From positions 806,001-870,000 of the forward strand of contig NZ_FNIY01000002.1 of assembly GCF_900104355.1 (NCBI RefSeq): a DNA stretch of 64,000 nucleotides. The letters are read 5' to 3'. This stretch comes from Phyllobacterium sp. OV277. GTDB lineage: Bacteria > Pseudomonadota > Alphaproteobacteria > Rhizobiales > Rhizobiaceae. Made by a program: the position numbers and the translations under genes. Below are positions 1-10,626 of the stretch, piece by piece (within the stretch, counting starts at the first letter, position 1; each line of letters begins with the position of its first letter). The notes beneath the pieces were generated by a model that saw nothing but the letters and a program-made list of their open reading frames with translations, had not been told where the DNA came from and ran no database searches.

Positions 1-1001
1 CGATCATTCTCGACACGTTCCTCAATCAGAAGCCGGCTCACGATGCTGGCAATGAGAGCGAGCGTCTTTACTGCGTTTACGTTGCTATCGGCCAGAAGCG
101 TTCGACAGTTGCGCAGTTCGTCAAGATCCTCGAAGAGCGCGGTGCGCTTGAATATTCCATCGTTGTTGCCGCTACGGCTTCCGATCCTGCGCCTATGCAG
201 TATCTGGCACCGTTTGCCGGCTGCGCCATGGGCGAGTACTTCCGTGACAACGGCATGCATGCGCTGATCGGTTATGACGATCTGTCCAAGCAGGCTGTGG
301 CTTATCGTCAGATGTCGCTGTTGCTGCGTCGTCCTCCGGGCCGCGAAGCTTATCCTGGTGACGTTTTCTATCTGCATTCCCGTCTGCTTGAGCGCTCTGC
401 CAAGCTCAATGATGAGAATGGTGCTGGTTCCTTGACCGCCCTGCCAGTCATTGAAACTCAGGCGAACGACGTTTCAGCTTACATCCCGACCAACGTGATT
501 TCGATCACTGACGGTCAGATCTTCCTCGAAACCAACCTGTTCTATCAGGGTATCCGCCCGGCTGTTAACGTCGGTCTGTCGGTTTCCCGCGTTGGTTCTG
601 CCGCGCAGATCAAGGCGATGAAGCAGGTTGCCGGTTCGATCAAGGGTGAGCTGTCGCAGTACCGCGAAATGGCGGCCTTTGCGCAGTTCGGTTCCGATCT
701 TGATGCTTCCACCCAGCGCCTGCTTAATCGCGGTGCACGCCTCACTGAACTTCTGAAGCAGCCGCAGTTCTCGCCGCTGAAAACCGAAGAACAGGTTGCG
801 GTGATTTTCGCTGGTGTGAACGGTTATCTCGACAAGCTGGCTGTTAATCAGGTCAGCAAGTTTGAGCAGGGCCTACTCACATGGCTGCGTACCGAGAGCA
901 AGGATGTTCTGGATGCGATTGCCAAAGAAAAGCAGCTGAGCGACGATATCAAGGGCAAGCTTAAAGCTGCCGTTGATGCCTTTGCCAAGTCTTTCGCTTA
1001 A
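1..1001 (+). CDS. atpA: ATP synthase F1 alpha subunit, C-terminal part (5' end outside window)
   Basis: The gene is cut by the window edge; the frame is open from base 3 and gives about 332 residues of a protein normally about 509 long. The visible part covers the end of the nucleotide-binding domain and the C-terminal helical domain. Family landmarks are the [13 protein letters not shown] stretch, the segment around [23 protein letters not shown], and [13 protein letters not shown] followed by [18 protein letters not shown]. It forms the alpha part of the catalytic F1 hexamer on the cytoplasmic side of the membrane. It is followed 20 bases later by atpG, the usual order in the F1 operon. Internal Met codons such as that at 195 are not the start, because the homology runs upstream of them to the edge. 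Confidence 0.97.
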   Translation, partial: IILDTFLNQKPAHDAGNESERLYCVYVAIGQKRSTVAQFVKILEERGALEYSIVVAATASDPAPMQYLAPFAGCAMGEYFRDNGMHALIGYDDLSKQAVAYRQMSLLLRRPPGREAYPGDVFYLHSRLLERSAKLNDENGAGSLTALPVIETQANDVSAYIPTNVISITDGQIFLETNLFYQGIRPAVNVGLSVSRVGSAAQIKAMKQVAGSIKGELSQYREMAAFAQFGSDLDASTQRLLNRGARLTELLKQPQFSPLKTEEQVAVIFAGVNGYLDKLAVNQVSKFEQGLLTWLRTESKDVLDAIAKEKQLSDDIKGKLKAAVDAFAKSFA

Positions 1002-1021
1002 ACCACTGACGGGATGAACGG

Positions 1022-1900
1022 ATGCCTTCGTTAAAGGATCTGAGAAACCGGATCGCCTCGGTCAAGGCGACGCAGAAAATCACCAAGGCGATGCAAATGG
1101 TCGCCGCGGCGAAGCTGCGTCGTGCGCAGGAAGCTGCGGAAGCCGCGCGTCCCTATTCACAGCGCATGGCCGCAGTTCTGGCCAACATCGCCGCCAATGT
1201 CGATGGTGACGATGCGCCTATTCTGATGAGCGGAACCGGTAAGGACGATGTGCATTTGCTCGTCGTCTGCACGTCGGAGCGTGGTCTTTGCGGCGGTTTC
1301 AACTCGCAGATCGTTCGTCTGGCACGTGAACATGCGCGCCGCCTTCTCGCCGATGGCAAGACGATCAAGATCATCACTGTTGGCAAGAAGGGCGCAGACA
1401 TACTGCGCCGCGATCTTAGCAAGCAGATAATCGAGCATGTTGATCTGCGCGAAGTAAAGCAGGTTGGTTTTGTTAACGCCGATCAGATCGGCCACAAGAT
1501 CATTGCCCTTTACAATGAAGGTGCATTCGACGTCGCCACTTTGTTCTATTCAGAATTCAAGTCGGTGATTTCGCAGATTCCAACTGCACAGCAGCTGATC
1601 CCGGCCAGCGCCATTGGCGATGCTGAACCGGAAACAGCAGGCGATGCGGTTTATGAATATGAGCCAGATCCGGCCGCCATCCTCGGCGATCTGATCCCGC
1701 GTAATATTTCCGTCCAGGTTTTCCGCGCTCTCCTTGAAAACGCGGCATCGGAACAGGGTGCGCGCATGTCCGCCATGGACAACGCAACCCGCAATGCCGG
1801 TGACATGATCAACAAGTTGACAATGTCGTACAACCGTCAGCGTCAGGCTCAGATCACCAAAGAACTGATTGAAATCATTTCGGGCGCGGAAGCGCTCTAA
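1022..1900 (+). CDS. atpG: ATP synthase F1 gamma subunit
   Basis: 292 residues, the usual family length. The N-terminus carries the conserved helix with [20 protein letters not shown], and the C-terminus has the matching helix with [12 protein letters not shown] and [13 protein letters not shown]. These two helices form the rotating central stalk inside the alpha3beta3 hexamer; the middle is the Rossmann-like foot domain that contacts the c-ring. It lies between atpA and atpD and is presumably co-transcribed. Start choice: ATG 20 bases after the atpA stop, at the N-terminal residue expected for the family. Nothing unusual was seen. Confidence 0.97.
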   Translation: MPSLKDLRNRIASVKATQKITKAMQMVAAAKLRRAQEAAEAARPYSQRMAAVLANIAANVDGDDAPILMSGTGKDDVHLLVVCTSERGLCGGFNSQIVRLAREHARRLLADGKTIKIITVGKKGADILRRDLSKQIIEHVDLREVKQVGFVNADQIGHKIIALYNEGAFDVATLFYSEFKSVISQIPTAQQLIPASAIGDAEPETAGDAVYEYEPDPAAILGDLIPRNISVQVFRALLENAASEQGARMSAMDNATRNAGDMINKLTMSYNRQRQAQITKELIEIISGAEAL

Positions 1901-1912
1901 TCGCGAAGGTAA

Positions 1913-3535
<1,623 letters not shown>

Positions 3536-3548
3536 TCTGAAACATAAT

Positions 3549-3573
3549 GGCGGGCTTCGGCCCGCCCTTTCTT
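3549..3573 (+). terminator. Terminator-like hairpin between atpD and atpC
   Basis: A 7-bp perfect stem (GGCGGGC/GCCCGCC, 3549-3555 with 3560-3566) with a TTCG tetraloop, then CTTTCTT. It sits 13 bases after the atpD stop inside the atp operon, where it may reduce epsilon-subunit expression or protect the 3' end of the upstream mRNA. Confidence 0.65.
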
Positions 3574-3626
3574 GTCAAGGCCATCCCTTCTATCAGGTCA
3601 ATGACCGCAGGAATTGAGTGAATATC

Positions 3627-4034
3627 ATGGCAGAAGCCTTCCATTTTGAACTTGTGTCACCCGAACGTCTGCTCCTCTCGGAAGAAGTCACCGAAGTTGT
3701 GGTTCCGGGTACGGAAGGCTATATGACAGTGATGGCGCACCATGCGCCGCTGATGGCGACAGTGAAGCCGGGCGTTGTTACGGTGAAACTGGCTGACGGC
3801 AAGCCCGACAGCTATGTTGTGTTCGGTGGTTTTGTTGATGTGACGCCTGATGGTTGCACACTCCTCGCAGAATCGGCGGTACACGTCACTGATATAAAGG
3901 CTGATGAACTTCAGAACCGTATCAAAGACGCCCGCGAAGACTTCGAAGACGCGACAACACGCGAACAGCGCGCCAAGGCAGAAGACCTTCTCGGTCAACT
4001 GACGACACTGCAGGAAGCCATCAAGGCTGCTTGA
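3627..4034 (+). CDS. atpC: ATP synthase F1 epsilon subunit
   Basis: 135 residues from ATG 3627. The N-terminal beta-sandwich is evident in FHFELVSPERLLLSEEVTEV and PGTEGYMTVMAHHAPL, followed by the C-terminal helical hairpin. It links the rotor stalk to the c-ring and can inhibit ATP hydrolysis. A GTG at 3618 in the same frame has an AGGA five bases upstream and would add three residues; family N-termini (MAEAF-type) favour 3627. The 91-base gap after atpD contains a terminator-like hairpin, so expression may be partly uncoupled from the upstream genes. Confidence 0.95.
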   Translation: MAEAFHFELVSPERLLLSEEVTEVVVPGTEGYMTVMAHHAPLMATVKPGVVTVKLADGKPDSYVVFGGFVDVTPDGCTLLAESAVHVTDIKADELQNRIKDAREDFEDATTREQRAKAEDLLGQLTTLQEAIKAA

Positions 4035-4061
4035 TTGATCATAGGCAATCGTCAATGATTG

Positions 4062-4088
4062 AAAGCGGGCCTTTGGTCCGCTTTTTGT
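4062..4088 (+). terminator. Rho-independent terminator of the atp operon
   Basis: Inverted repeat 4062-4071 with 4075-4084 (10 bp, one G-U pair, 3-base loop) running into a T-rich tail TTTTTGTT. It lies 27 bases after the atpC stop. Confidence 0.85.
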
Positions 4089-4102
4089 TGTGAGGGTCCT
4101 CT

Positions 4103-5053
4103 ATGTCGTTGTTGAAGCCACGCGGTCCAGTTTCTACTTTCCTCATATCAATCTTGGGTGATCCGGTCGCTGGTTTGTTGTGGATCGGTCGAGGCCGGTT
4201 GGCTGTCCTCGCCGCGATCATACTATATGGCGCTGTAATTGCTGTTTGCTATGTGGGTATCCCGCCGTTTTCTCTCAAAGGACTGCCTAGTCCGATTTTC
4301 CTGAATATTATCGTGAAAGCGGCGCTCGCAGTCGGCGTTTGTATTCTTGCAACCAAGTCCATCCCAAAATGGTATTCAAGAGGCTACAGCCTGACACCGG
4401 TGTATATTGCTTGTTCCTTGATTTTGGCGCTTGTGGTTCGCAGTTTCATTTTGCAGCCGTTCAGTATGCCGAGCAGCAGCATGGCGCCTACATTGGTTGT
4501 CGGCGATCATTTCTTTGCGTCAAAATCAGCGTATGGGTATAGCCGATACAGCGCTCCGTTGGAATTATTACCGATAGAGAGAAGCGCTCTCTCAAAAACT
4601 CCAGAGCGTGGTGATATCGTAGTATTCCGCATGGACGGGGTTGATTATGTTAAGCGTGTTATCGGTTTACCGGGCGAAACGGTTCAGATGATTGACGGTG
4701 TTCTCAACATCAATGCAAAGTCGGTTAAACTCGAGAAAATTGGTACCTATCCTTACGGCGAAGGCGGAGCTAAGCGGCCGGTTCCTCTGGAGCGGGAGAC
4801 CTTGCCGAATGGGATATCCTACACGATCCTGAACATGATGGATGGAAGTGTAGGGGACAATACAAAGGTCTATGATGTTCCTGCAGGACATTACTTCGTG
4901 ATGGGTGACAACAGGGACAATTCAGCCGATAGTCGTTTTGGACTTGGACCGGTTCCATTTGAAAATATCTTCGCTAAAGCGATGCGGATTTTCTGGAATT
5001 CGGAAGGGATTAGTTATTCGGAACGGCAGTCACTCGTTCCAGTGAAAGAATAA
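4103..5053 (+). CDS. lepB: Signal peptidase I (S26), paralogue downstream of the atp operon
   Basis: 316 residues. Several hydrophobic stretches lie in residues 33-112. The catalytic serine box MPSSSMAPTL follows (Ser at about 126), then the lysine box DYVKRVIGLPGE (Lys at about 184) and the structural box GDNRDNSADSRFG. Together these define a leader peptidase that removes signal peptides at the periplasmic face of the inner membrane. The membrane part is longer than in a minimal LepB. Base composition is lower in GC than its neighbours (57 of 120 bases are G or C at 4501-4620), which hints at acquisition or a specialised paralogue. The main lepB of these bacteria usually lies near rnc, so this is probably a second copy. 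ATG 4103 starts 15 bases after the atp terminator. Confidence 0.9.
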   Translation: MSLLKPRGPVSTFLISILGDPVAGLLWIGRGRLAVLAAIILYGAVIAVCYVGIPPFSLKGLPSPIFLNIIVKAALAVGVCILATKSIPKWYSRGYSLTPVYIACSLILALVVRSFILQPFSMPSSSMAPTLVVGDHFFASKSAYGYSRYSAPLELLPIERSALSKTPERGDIVVFRMDGVDYVKRVIGLPGETVQMIDGVLNINAKSVKLEKIGTYPYGEGGAKRPVPLERETLPNGISYTILNMMDGSVGDNTKVYDVPAGHYFVMGDNRDNSADSRFGLGPVPFENIFAKAMRIFWNSEGISYSERQSLVPVKE

Positions 5054-5082
5054 GTAGTTTCGAGTGGCTAGATATTTAGCTT

Positions 5083-5604
5083 TCACGCCAGATGCTGGAA
5101 AGCCGCAACGACCTGCTCATAAACCCGGCGCTTGAACGGCACGATGAGATCAGGCAATTGTGCCATTGGCTTCCATGCCCATTCATCAAATTCAGCCGTG
5201 TGGCCGCCGGGCGGGGGATTGATCGCGATCTCGCTTTCATCGCCGGTAAATGCGTAGGCGAACCATTTCTGTGTCTGGCCGCGATATTTGCCTTTCAGCG
5301 CGATTCCAACAAGTTCTGGCGGCAGATCATAATTGATCCAGTCTGGTGCTTCAGCGAGCAGGGAAACGGTTTTCATGCCGGTTTCCTCGTAGAGTTCGCG
5401 GCGCGCAGCAATCTCGGCATCCTCGCCCTTGTCGATGCCGCCCTGTGGCATCTGCCAAAGCTGGGTTGCACCTTCCATCTCGTCATTGGGTATAACGATG
5501 CGATGTCCCGCCCAGACGAGCCTGTCTGCATTGAGGACCATAATGCCAACGCAAGGCCGGTAGGGGAGCGTCTCCGGGTCGACAGGCCCATGTTTCTTGC
5601 TCAT
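5083..5604 (-). CDS. rppH: RNA pyrophosphohydrolase (Nudix)
   Basis: 173 residues with a complete Nudix box: GGIDKGE, then seven residues, then RELYEETGM. The N-terminal [11 protein letters not shown] and the PQGG before the box are typical of RppH/NudH, which removes pyrophosphate from the 5' end of mRNAs and starts decay. The C-terminal [16 protein letters not shown] also fits. It is the last gene of a minus-strand envelope cluster, 39 bases after the deacetylase gene. The alternative of a dinucleoside polyphosphate hydrolase is the same family and cannot be excluded biochemically. Confidence 0.92.
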   Translation of the reverse strand: MSKKHGPVDPETLPYRPCVGIMVLNADRLVWAGHRIVIPNDEMEGATQLWQMPQGGIDKGEDAEIAARRELYEETGMKTVSLLAEAPDWINYDLPPELVGIALKGKYRGQTQKWFAYAFTGDESEIAINPPPGGHTAEFDEWAWKPMAQLPDLIVPFKRRVYEQVVAAFQHLA

Positions 5605-5643
5605 GAGATTACTCCACTGCGCGTGAGATGGTGATGATGGTGC

Positions 5644-6789
5644 CTAGCCCTTTTCAGGGTCCCGGACAAGGGCGGAAACCGGCACAATCTCGATCCCTCG
5701 GGTTTTGGCTTCATTGGCCCATGCGGCGACGGCGTCTACCGTAACGTCAAAGGCTGAGCCTGTCCCGATGGCTGTACCTTTGGCGCGGGCTATGCGCTCC
5801 AGCTCGTCCAGTTTCTTGAGAATGCTGCCCCGATCCTGCGAACCGTCGATCAGCACGTCGGCTGCCGCAAAAGGTGTTCCCTGCTGTGCTGCTATTGTAT
5901 CGGCTTGACTGCGGGCTGAACTGCCGTCATCCAGATAAAGCAGACCGCGCTTCGCCACGTCTTGCATGACGGAGGTCATCGCCTTGGTATCAGCGGTAAA
6001 GCGGGCGCCCATATAGTTCACAATGCCGGTATAATTGGTAATACGGCCCATGGTCTTGTGCAAACTATCCAGCGTCTCGGCCGCAGGCGCATCGACTGTC
6101 AATGTGTTTCGACCGGGATTGACGCGCGGATAGTCAAATGGCTCCAGCGGAACCTGCATCAGCAGTTCGTGACCGCTCTGGCGTGCCGTTTGCATCCAGC
6201 GGGTGAGGCTGTTGCCTTCGGGGGCAAAGGCCAGCGTCACTTCTGCGGGCAGCACTCCGATAGCGCGCTGTGTGCCTGTTTGAGACATGCCAAGCCCGCC
6301 TATGACAATGGCCACGCGTGCACCGCGCGCGCCAGACCAAGACCGGGCATAGGTATCAAGTGGCCTTCGACCATCGGGCGCGGTAATCGGCAAAAGGCCT
6401 TGGGCTGTTTCCTCAAGCAGATCGCGATCAGGAATATGCGCGGTCAATGGATTCTGCGATTGTCTCGCGGGATCGCCGACTACAATTATTTTCGGGCCGC
6501 CGGGACTTGTTGGCACATTTTCCGATCGTGTGCTTGCTGCCGGTGGCTTGGTCGCTGCGGATGCGATCTTCGGTTGTGGCGGCGTTGCCTCGGCGATCTC
6601 AGGCTTTTTCGGCTCCGGGGGTGGATTGCGAAAACCATGATTGCTTGTCAGTGAAATCAGCAATGCCACCGCGCCTATACCCAGCACGGCAGCCGAAGGC
6701 ATCAGCCAGCGAGTGCCAGCCTTGCGATCAGATTTCTCTTTAGGCCGTTTGCTGTTTTGTCCCAGCGGCCTGTTGATGTCGGAATTCAC
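5644..6789 (-). CDS. Divergent polysaccharide deacetylase family protein (YibQ/DUF610)
   Basis: 381 residues. A hydrophobic segment at about residues 30-47 (LMPSAAVLGIGAVALLISL) suggests an inner-membrane anchor, followed by a Pro-rich periplasmic linker to about residue 150. The globular part begins with ARVAIVIGGLGMSQTGTQRAI and contains GHELLMQVPLEPFDYPR, NYMGARFTADTKAM and LLYLDDGSSARS, hallmarks of the divergent deacetylase fold. The enzymatic role is not established; the family is linked to envelope or peptidoglycan metabolism. It lies between ctpA and rppH, the order known from Brucella-type genomes. Confidence 0.85.
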   Translation of the reverse strand: MNSDINRPLGQNSKRPKEKSDRKAGTRWLMPSAAVLGIGAVALLISLTSNHGFRNPPPEPKKPEIAEATPPQPKIASAATKPPAASTRSENVPTSPGGPKIIVVGDPARQSQNPLTAHIPDRDLLEETAQGLLPITAPDGRRPLDTYARSWSGARGARVAIVIGGLGMSQTGTQRAIGVLPAEVTLAFAPEGNSLTRWMQTARQSGHELLMQVPLEPFDYPRVNPGRNTLTVDAPAAETLDSLHKTMGRITNYTGIVNYMGARFTADTKAMTSVMQDVAKRGLLYLDDGSSARSQADTIAAQQGTPFAAADVLIDGSQDRGSILKKLDELERIARAKGTAIGTGSAFDVTVDAVAAWANEAKTRGIEIVPVSALVRDPEKG

Positions 6790-6833
6790 GCGCTTTGGCC
6801 GATGACGGAGGGAGAAGGAGGGGAAATATCACT

Positions 6834-6871
6834 GTTTAAAAAATGGGGACCAGACAAAGTGCCCGGTCCCC
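6834..6871 (-). terminator. Terminator downstream of ctpA
   Basis: GGGGACC (6845-6851) pairs with GGTCCCC (6865-6871). Read on the minus strand, the stem is followed by ATTTTTTAAAC. It lies just after the ctpA stop and separates ctpA from the deacetylase/rppH pair. Confidence 0.75.
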
Positions 6872-6880
6872 GTTCTCATA

Positions 6881-8206
6881 TTAGTTTGGCACACCCTTTG
6901 TCGGGTCTGCCGGGAATGCTGCGTTGGCCTGTTCGCCCCGCAGAAGCTTCAGGGCTTCGATCAACTGCAGATCATCCTTTGGATCTGGCGGAACATAGGC
7001 AATGGAGCCCGAACCTTCTGCATCTTCCTGAACGCCTTTGATGTGGCCTTTCAGGCTGGATTCGCTCATCGTCTCGGCACGGCCCTTGAGCTCATCGGGC
7101 AATGGCTGATCGACAGCGATATCCGGGACAATACCCTTGCCCTGAATAGACTTGCCGGCAGGCGTATAATAAAGCGCTGTCGTCAGGCGCAGTGCGCCAT
7201 TTTCACCCAGCGGGATAATTGTCTGCACGGAACCCTTGCCGAAGGAACGTGTACCAAGCACCGTTGCACGGCGATGATCCTGCAGCGCGCCAGCAACAAT
7301 TTCAGACGCGCTGGCTGAACCGCCATTGATCATAACGATCAGCGGCTTGCCATTGGTCAAATCGCCGGGGCGGGCGTCGAAACGGGTGATGTCCTGCGGA
7401 TCGCGGCCACGGGTCGATACAACTTCACCCTTGTCGAGGAAGGCATCGGATACGGCGACCGCCTGATCCAGAAGGCCGCCCGGATTAAGACGCAGGTCCA
7501 GTACAAAGCCCTTGAGCTTGTCCTCTGGCACCTTGCTCTGAATATCCTTGATTGCCTTCTGCAGGTCTTCAAAGGTCTGTTCGGTGAAGGAGATGACGCG
7601 GACATAACCAACATCGTTCTCGACGCGATATTTGACGGCCTTTACCTTCACGACGTCACGAACGATCGTCAGTTTGATCGGCTTGTCTGCGCCCTGACGG
7701 ATAAGTGTCAGTTCAATAGGCGTGTTGACCTCGCCGCGCATCTTGTCGACGGCATCGGTCAGGTTCAGTCCACGAACATCGGTACCATCAATCTGGGAAA
7801 TATAATCGCCAGCCAGAACACCTGCCTTGGATGCCGGTGTGTCTTCGATGGGGGAAATGACTTTCACAAGTTCATTTTCCATCGTGACTTCAATACCAAG
7901 ACCGCCAAATTCGCCCTTGGTCTGAACGCGCATGTCCTGCGCCTGTTCAGCGTTCATGTAGGATGAATGGGGGTCGAGCGACGTCAGCATGCCATTGATG
8001 GCGCTTTCAATCAGCTTCTTGTCATCCGGCGGGGTGACGTACTGATTGCGTACGCGCTCAAAGATGTCACCGAAGATCGACAGTTGCTTGTATGTGTCGT
8101 TGCCCGCAGCTTCTGCAGCGGTTGTGGGCAGCGAACCCTGCACAACGACCATTGCCGTGGCACCCAACAGGGCTCCGGCCATGAGAAGCGTTAACCTACG
8201 TATCAT
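6881..8206 (-). CDS. ctpA: Carboxyl-terminal processing protease (S41) with PDZ domain
   Basis: 441 residues from ATG 8206, preceded by GGAAGGA on the minus strand; an upstream in-frame Met at 8335 lacks homology. A signal peptide or anchor (MIRRLTLLMAGALLGATAM) comes first. The PDZ domain spans about residues 93-180 (GLGIEVTMENELVKVISPI). The S41 core has LDLRLNPGGLLDQAV, the serine cluster INGGSASASEI at about 294-303 and the lysine in GTRSFGKGS at about residue 324. It is a periplasmic Ser/Lys protease that trims C-termini, often of peptidoglycan hydrolases. Its start overlaps the stop of the EnvC-like gene by 11 bases, so the two are translationally linked. Confidence 0.94.
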   Translation of the reverse strand: MIRRLTLLMAGALLGATAMVVVQGSLPTTAAEAAGNDTYKQLSIFGDIFERVRNQYVTPPDDKKLIESAINGMLTSLDPHSSYMNAEQAQDMRVQTKGEFGGLGIEVTMENELVKVISPIEDTPASKAGVLAGDYISQIDGTDVRGLNLTDAVDKMRGEVNTPIELTLIRQGADKPIKLTIVRDVVKVKAVKYRVENDVGYVRVISFTEQTFEDLQKAIKDIQSKVPEDKLKGFVLDLRLNPGGLLDQAVAVSDAFLDKGEVVSTRGRDPQDITRFDARPGDLTNGKPLIVMINGGSASASEIVAGALQDHRRATVLGTRSFGKGSVQTIIPLGENGALRLTTALYYTPAGKSIQGKGIVPDIAVDQPLPDELKGRAETMSESSLKGHIKGVQEDAEGSGSIAYVPPDPKDDLQLIEALKLLRGEQANAAFPADPTKGVPN

Positions 8207-9533
8207 TTGTGGTCCTTCCAGCGAGCCTATCCGCCCACCAGGGAGCGGGATTAACAGGTTTTGTATCTTTTCGGAACTCAATGTAAAGCATTGGCGCTCC
8301 ATTTCCCATCTGAACGGTGCCGGTACTGGCGACAAGTTGCTCGTTCATCACACCAACAGGCTCTCCCGCCAAAACGAATTGATTCTGCGAGACATTGATT
8401 CTCTTCATACCCGCCAACACGACATGATAGCCATTGCCGGCATCAAGGATCAAGAGTTGACCATAGGAGCGGAATGCGCCGGCATAAAGGACGACGGCAT
8501 CCGTAGGCGCCGTAATGGTTGCTCCGGCGGATGTTTCCAGCGTGTCGCCCTGCAAAATTCCGCCCAAGCCGTCATCATCGCCAAAATGCCTGATCAGCTT
8601 GCCTGCGCCCGGCATGGAAAGATGGCCCTTGAGTGAGGCAAAATTCACCTTTGCGGAAAGGCGCTCCTGATTGGAAGCAAAATTATCGGCACGCTCCTTA
8701 CTCGCAGCAAGTTTCTGCTCTTCCTTCTGGTTGGCGGCACTCGCAGCTTTGCGCGCCTCTTCCATATCCTGTTCCATTGAGGCGATGAGATCGCGCAGCG
8801 ACGTCGCCTTCCTTGCCAATTCTTCCGCCCGTTGTTGTTCCGCCTTACGGGTCTCTTCGGAGGTTGTCTGCAGCTTCTGCTTTTCGGCAAGCAGTAAATC
8901 CAGCCGTTTCTTTTCTTCGGCCTGTCCTGACATGGCGGCGGTCAACCGGGTCTGTTCATCTGAAATCGATGTCTTGATCCGGGTCAATTCCTTAAGGTCT
9001 GCAATCAGCACTTCGGTCTGTTCGCGCATTTCGGGAACGACAGCACCAAGCAGGACAGCACTTCTGACGGAAGCAAGTGCGTCATCAGGACGTACGAGGA
9101 TAGCGGGCGGGGGATTGAGGCCCATGCGCTGCAGGGCGGCAAGCACTTCGGCAAGGGCACCACGGCGCTCTCTCAAGGACAACTTTATACCGTCTTCCTG
9201 CTCCCGCAGGTCGGTCAGCTTGTCGCCAATTCCGGCAATATCTTCCGTAAGTTTCTTTTCGGTCTTGGCCGACTGGATGAGCGCGGCCGTTATGGTTGTC
9301 TGATCTTTTTTCAGATCAGCTATTTCCTTATCGAGCGAGGCGACGCGTTCGGAAGACAGACTGATCTGCCCCGTGACTTCATCCAATTGCTTGACGGTTT
9401 CGGCACGTTTTGGATCGACTTGTTCCTGAGCCCTTGCAGGGAAAACGCAGGCAAACATCAAAAGAAGGAGACCGGCACACGCGCCCATAGTCTTCCCTGA
9501 ACCGATTGTTGCTTTTGAAACCAGAAAACGCAT
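8196..9533 (-). CDS. EnvC-like murein hydrolase activator with degenerate M23 domain
   Basis: 445 residues. The N-terminal signal peptide ends near FPARAQE. A long coiled coil (about residues 40-300, rich in Glu, Lys, Gln and Arg) leads to a LytM/M23 domain at about 315-430 (IRHFGDDDGLGGILQGDTLE; TDAVVLYAGAFRSYGQLLIL; GYHVVLAGM). The zinc-binding His/Asp motifs of active M23 peptidases are missing, as in EnvC, which activates amidases instead of cutting peptidoglycan. It is expected in the periplasm at the division site. A CtrA-like box lies about 50 bases upstream of the start, and the gene overlaps ctpA. Confidence 0.88.
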   Translation of the reverse strand: MRFLVSKATIGSGKTMGACAGLLLLMFACVFPARAQEQVDPKRAETVKQLDEVTGQISLSSERVASLDKEIADLKKDQTTITAALIQSAKTEKKLTEDIAGIGDKLTDLREQEDGIKLSLRERRGALAEVLAALQRMGLNPPPAILVRPDDALASVRSAVLLGAVVPEMREQTEVLIADLKELTRIKTSISDEQTRLTAAMSGQAEEKKRLDLLLAEKQKLQTTSEETRKAEQQRAEELARKATSLRDLIASMEQDMEEARKAASAANQKEEQKLAASKERADNFASNQERLSAKVNFASLKGHLSMPGAGKLIRHFGDDDGLGGILQGDTLETSAGATITAPTDAVVLYAGAFRSYGQLLILDAGNGYHVVLAGMKRINVSQNQFVLAGEPVGVMNEQLVASTGTVQMGNGAPMLYIEFRKDTKPVNPAPWWADRLAGRTTNDT

Positions 9534-9906
9534 ATGCGGACCGAAATGAATTATGATTAGAGCCCGACAATAGGAAGACTTCGATTAATGAACTATTAAC
9601 CATAAACCATCCACGCCGGATATTAGCGTGATGCTATCACTTTAGCATCGAATGGGATGGCGGAATTGCGGCGTGAACTTCACTCTTGCGTGAAACTCAG
9701 CCAGTTTAGCCGACATCGATGCATTGGCTTCCTCCATCCTGTGAACATTTGTTTTGCTTTCTCATTTTGAATGCTATGGGAACGGTTACAAAAGATATTT
9801 AATCTCCTGACGCATTGCGGTGATGCAATGATTTTCATACCGGACCGGGCATAACCCGAATCTGATCGAAATGCGGCAGGCTCATCATGGCTTCTGGATT
9901 TTTGAA
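9534..9906. other. Divergent intergenic region between the envC-like gene and a glycosyltransferase
   Basis: 373 bases without a convincing gene. It holds a TTAA-N7-TTAAC box at 9585-9600 and presumably promoters for both flanking genes. Short inverted pieces near 9630-9650 and 9809-9828 are too weak to call. Confidence 0.6.
9585..9600. promoter_or_regulatory. CtrA-type binding site
   Basis: A TTAA half site (9585-9588), seven bases, and TTAAC (9596-9600) match the full alphaproteobacterial CtrA consensus TTAA-N7-TTAA. It lies 52 bases upstream of the envC-like start, a normal operator or promoter position. Binding is inferred. Confidence 0.55.
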
Positions 9907-10626
9907 ATGACCGACCTGACAGTCGTAATCCCTGTCTACAATGAATCGGGAAACATCGGTGCACTTGTCACTGAAATCAATCAGGCCCTTTCAGGTGTCG
10001 CAGCCTATGAAATACTGATCGTTGACGATGGGTCCACCGATGGCTCAGCCGAGGAAGCTTTGAATGCCGGCCATCACGTCAGGGTTTTGCGGCATACGAA
10101 ACGGACGGGCAAATCCAGAGCGCTGGTGAGCGGATTTCAGGCAGCAAAAGGAAAATGGGTTGCCACGCTCGATGGCGATGGACAGAACAATCCGTCGGAC
10201 CTTGCGCAACTTTGGTCACGCATTGAAAAATCCCAACCCGTGCTTTTTGCCGGTGTCAGGAAGCGGCGCAATGATGGCGTGGTGAAATTGCTGACATCGA
10301 AATCTGCAAATTTCATACGCAAGCGCCTGCTCCGGGATAATTGCCGGGATGCGGGGTGCGGTTTCAAGGTTCTGCCAGCACATATTGCGAAGGGATTGCC
10401 CTACTTCGACAATATGCATCGCTTCCTCCCGGCACTCTCGATTCGGGCGGGATTGCCTGTGATTGAGGTCGACGTGGAAGATCGCCCGCGTCTGGCCGGA
10501 GTGTCGAAATATGGCTTCTTTGATCGCGCTGCCGTTGCTTTTCTCGATACGGTCGGTGTCTTCTGGCTTATCCGTCGCTATTCTGATCCGGGAGTGGTGA
10601 ATGAGATGAATAGCGCTGAAAGCTGA
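9907..10626 (+). CDS. Glycosyltransferase family 2 (polyprenyl-phosphate sugar transferase type)
   Basis: 239 residues from ATG 9907; an upstream in-frame ATG at 9871 adds 12 residues without homology. A GT-A fold begins at once (DLTVVIPVYNESGNI), with EILIVDDGSTDGSAE, VATLDGDGQNNPSD (nucleotide and metal site) and a GCGFKVLPAHIAKGL acceptor region. It resembles DPM1-type enzymes that transfer a sugar from a nucleotide donor to undecaprenyl or dolichyl phosphate. No membrane tail is obvious. It converges on the GT39 gene with a 59-base overlap of coding sequence; the two may act in one pathway, since GT39 enzymes use polyprenyl-phosphate sugars. Confidence 0.85.
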   Translation: MTDLTVVIPVYNESGNIGALVTEINQALSGVAAYEILIVDDGSTDGSAEEALNAGHHVRVLRHTKRTGKSRALVSGFQAAKGKWVATLDGDGQNNPSDLAQLWSRIEKSQPVLFAGVRKRRNDGVVKLLTSKSANFIRKRLLRDNCRDAGCGFKVLPAHIAKGLPYFDNMHRFLPALSIRAGLPVIEVDVEDRPRLAGVSKYGFFDRAAVAFLDTVGVFWLIRRYSDPGVVNEMNSAES

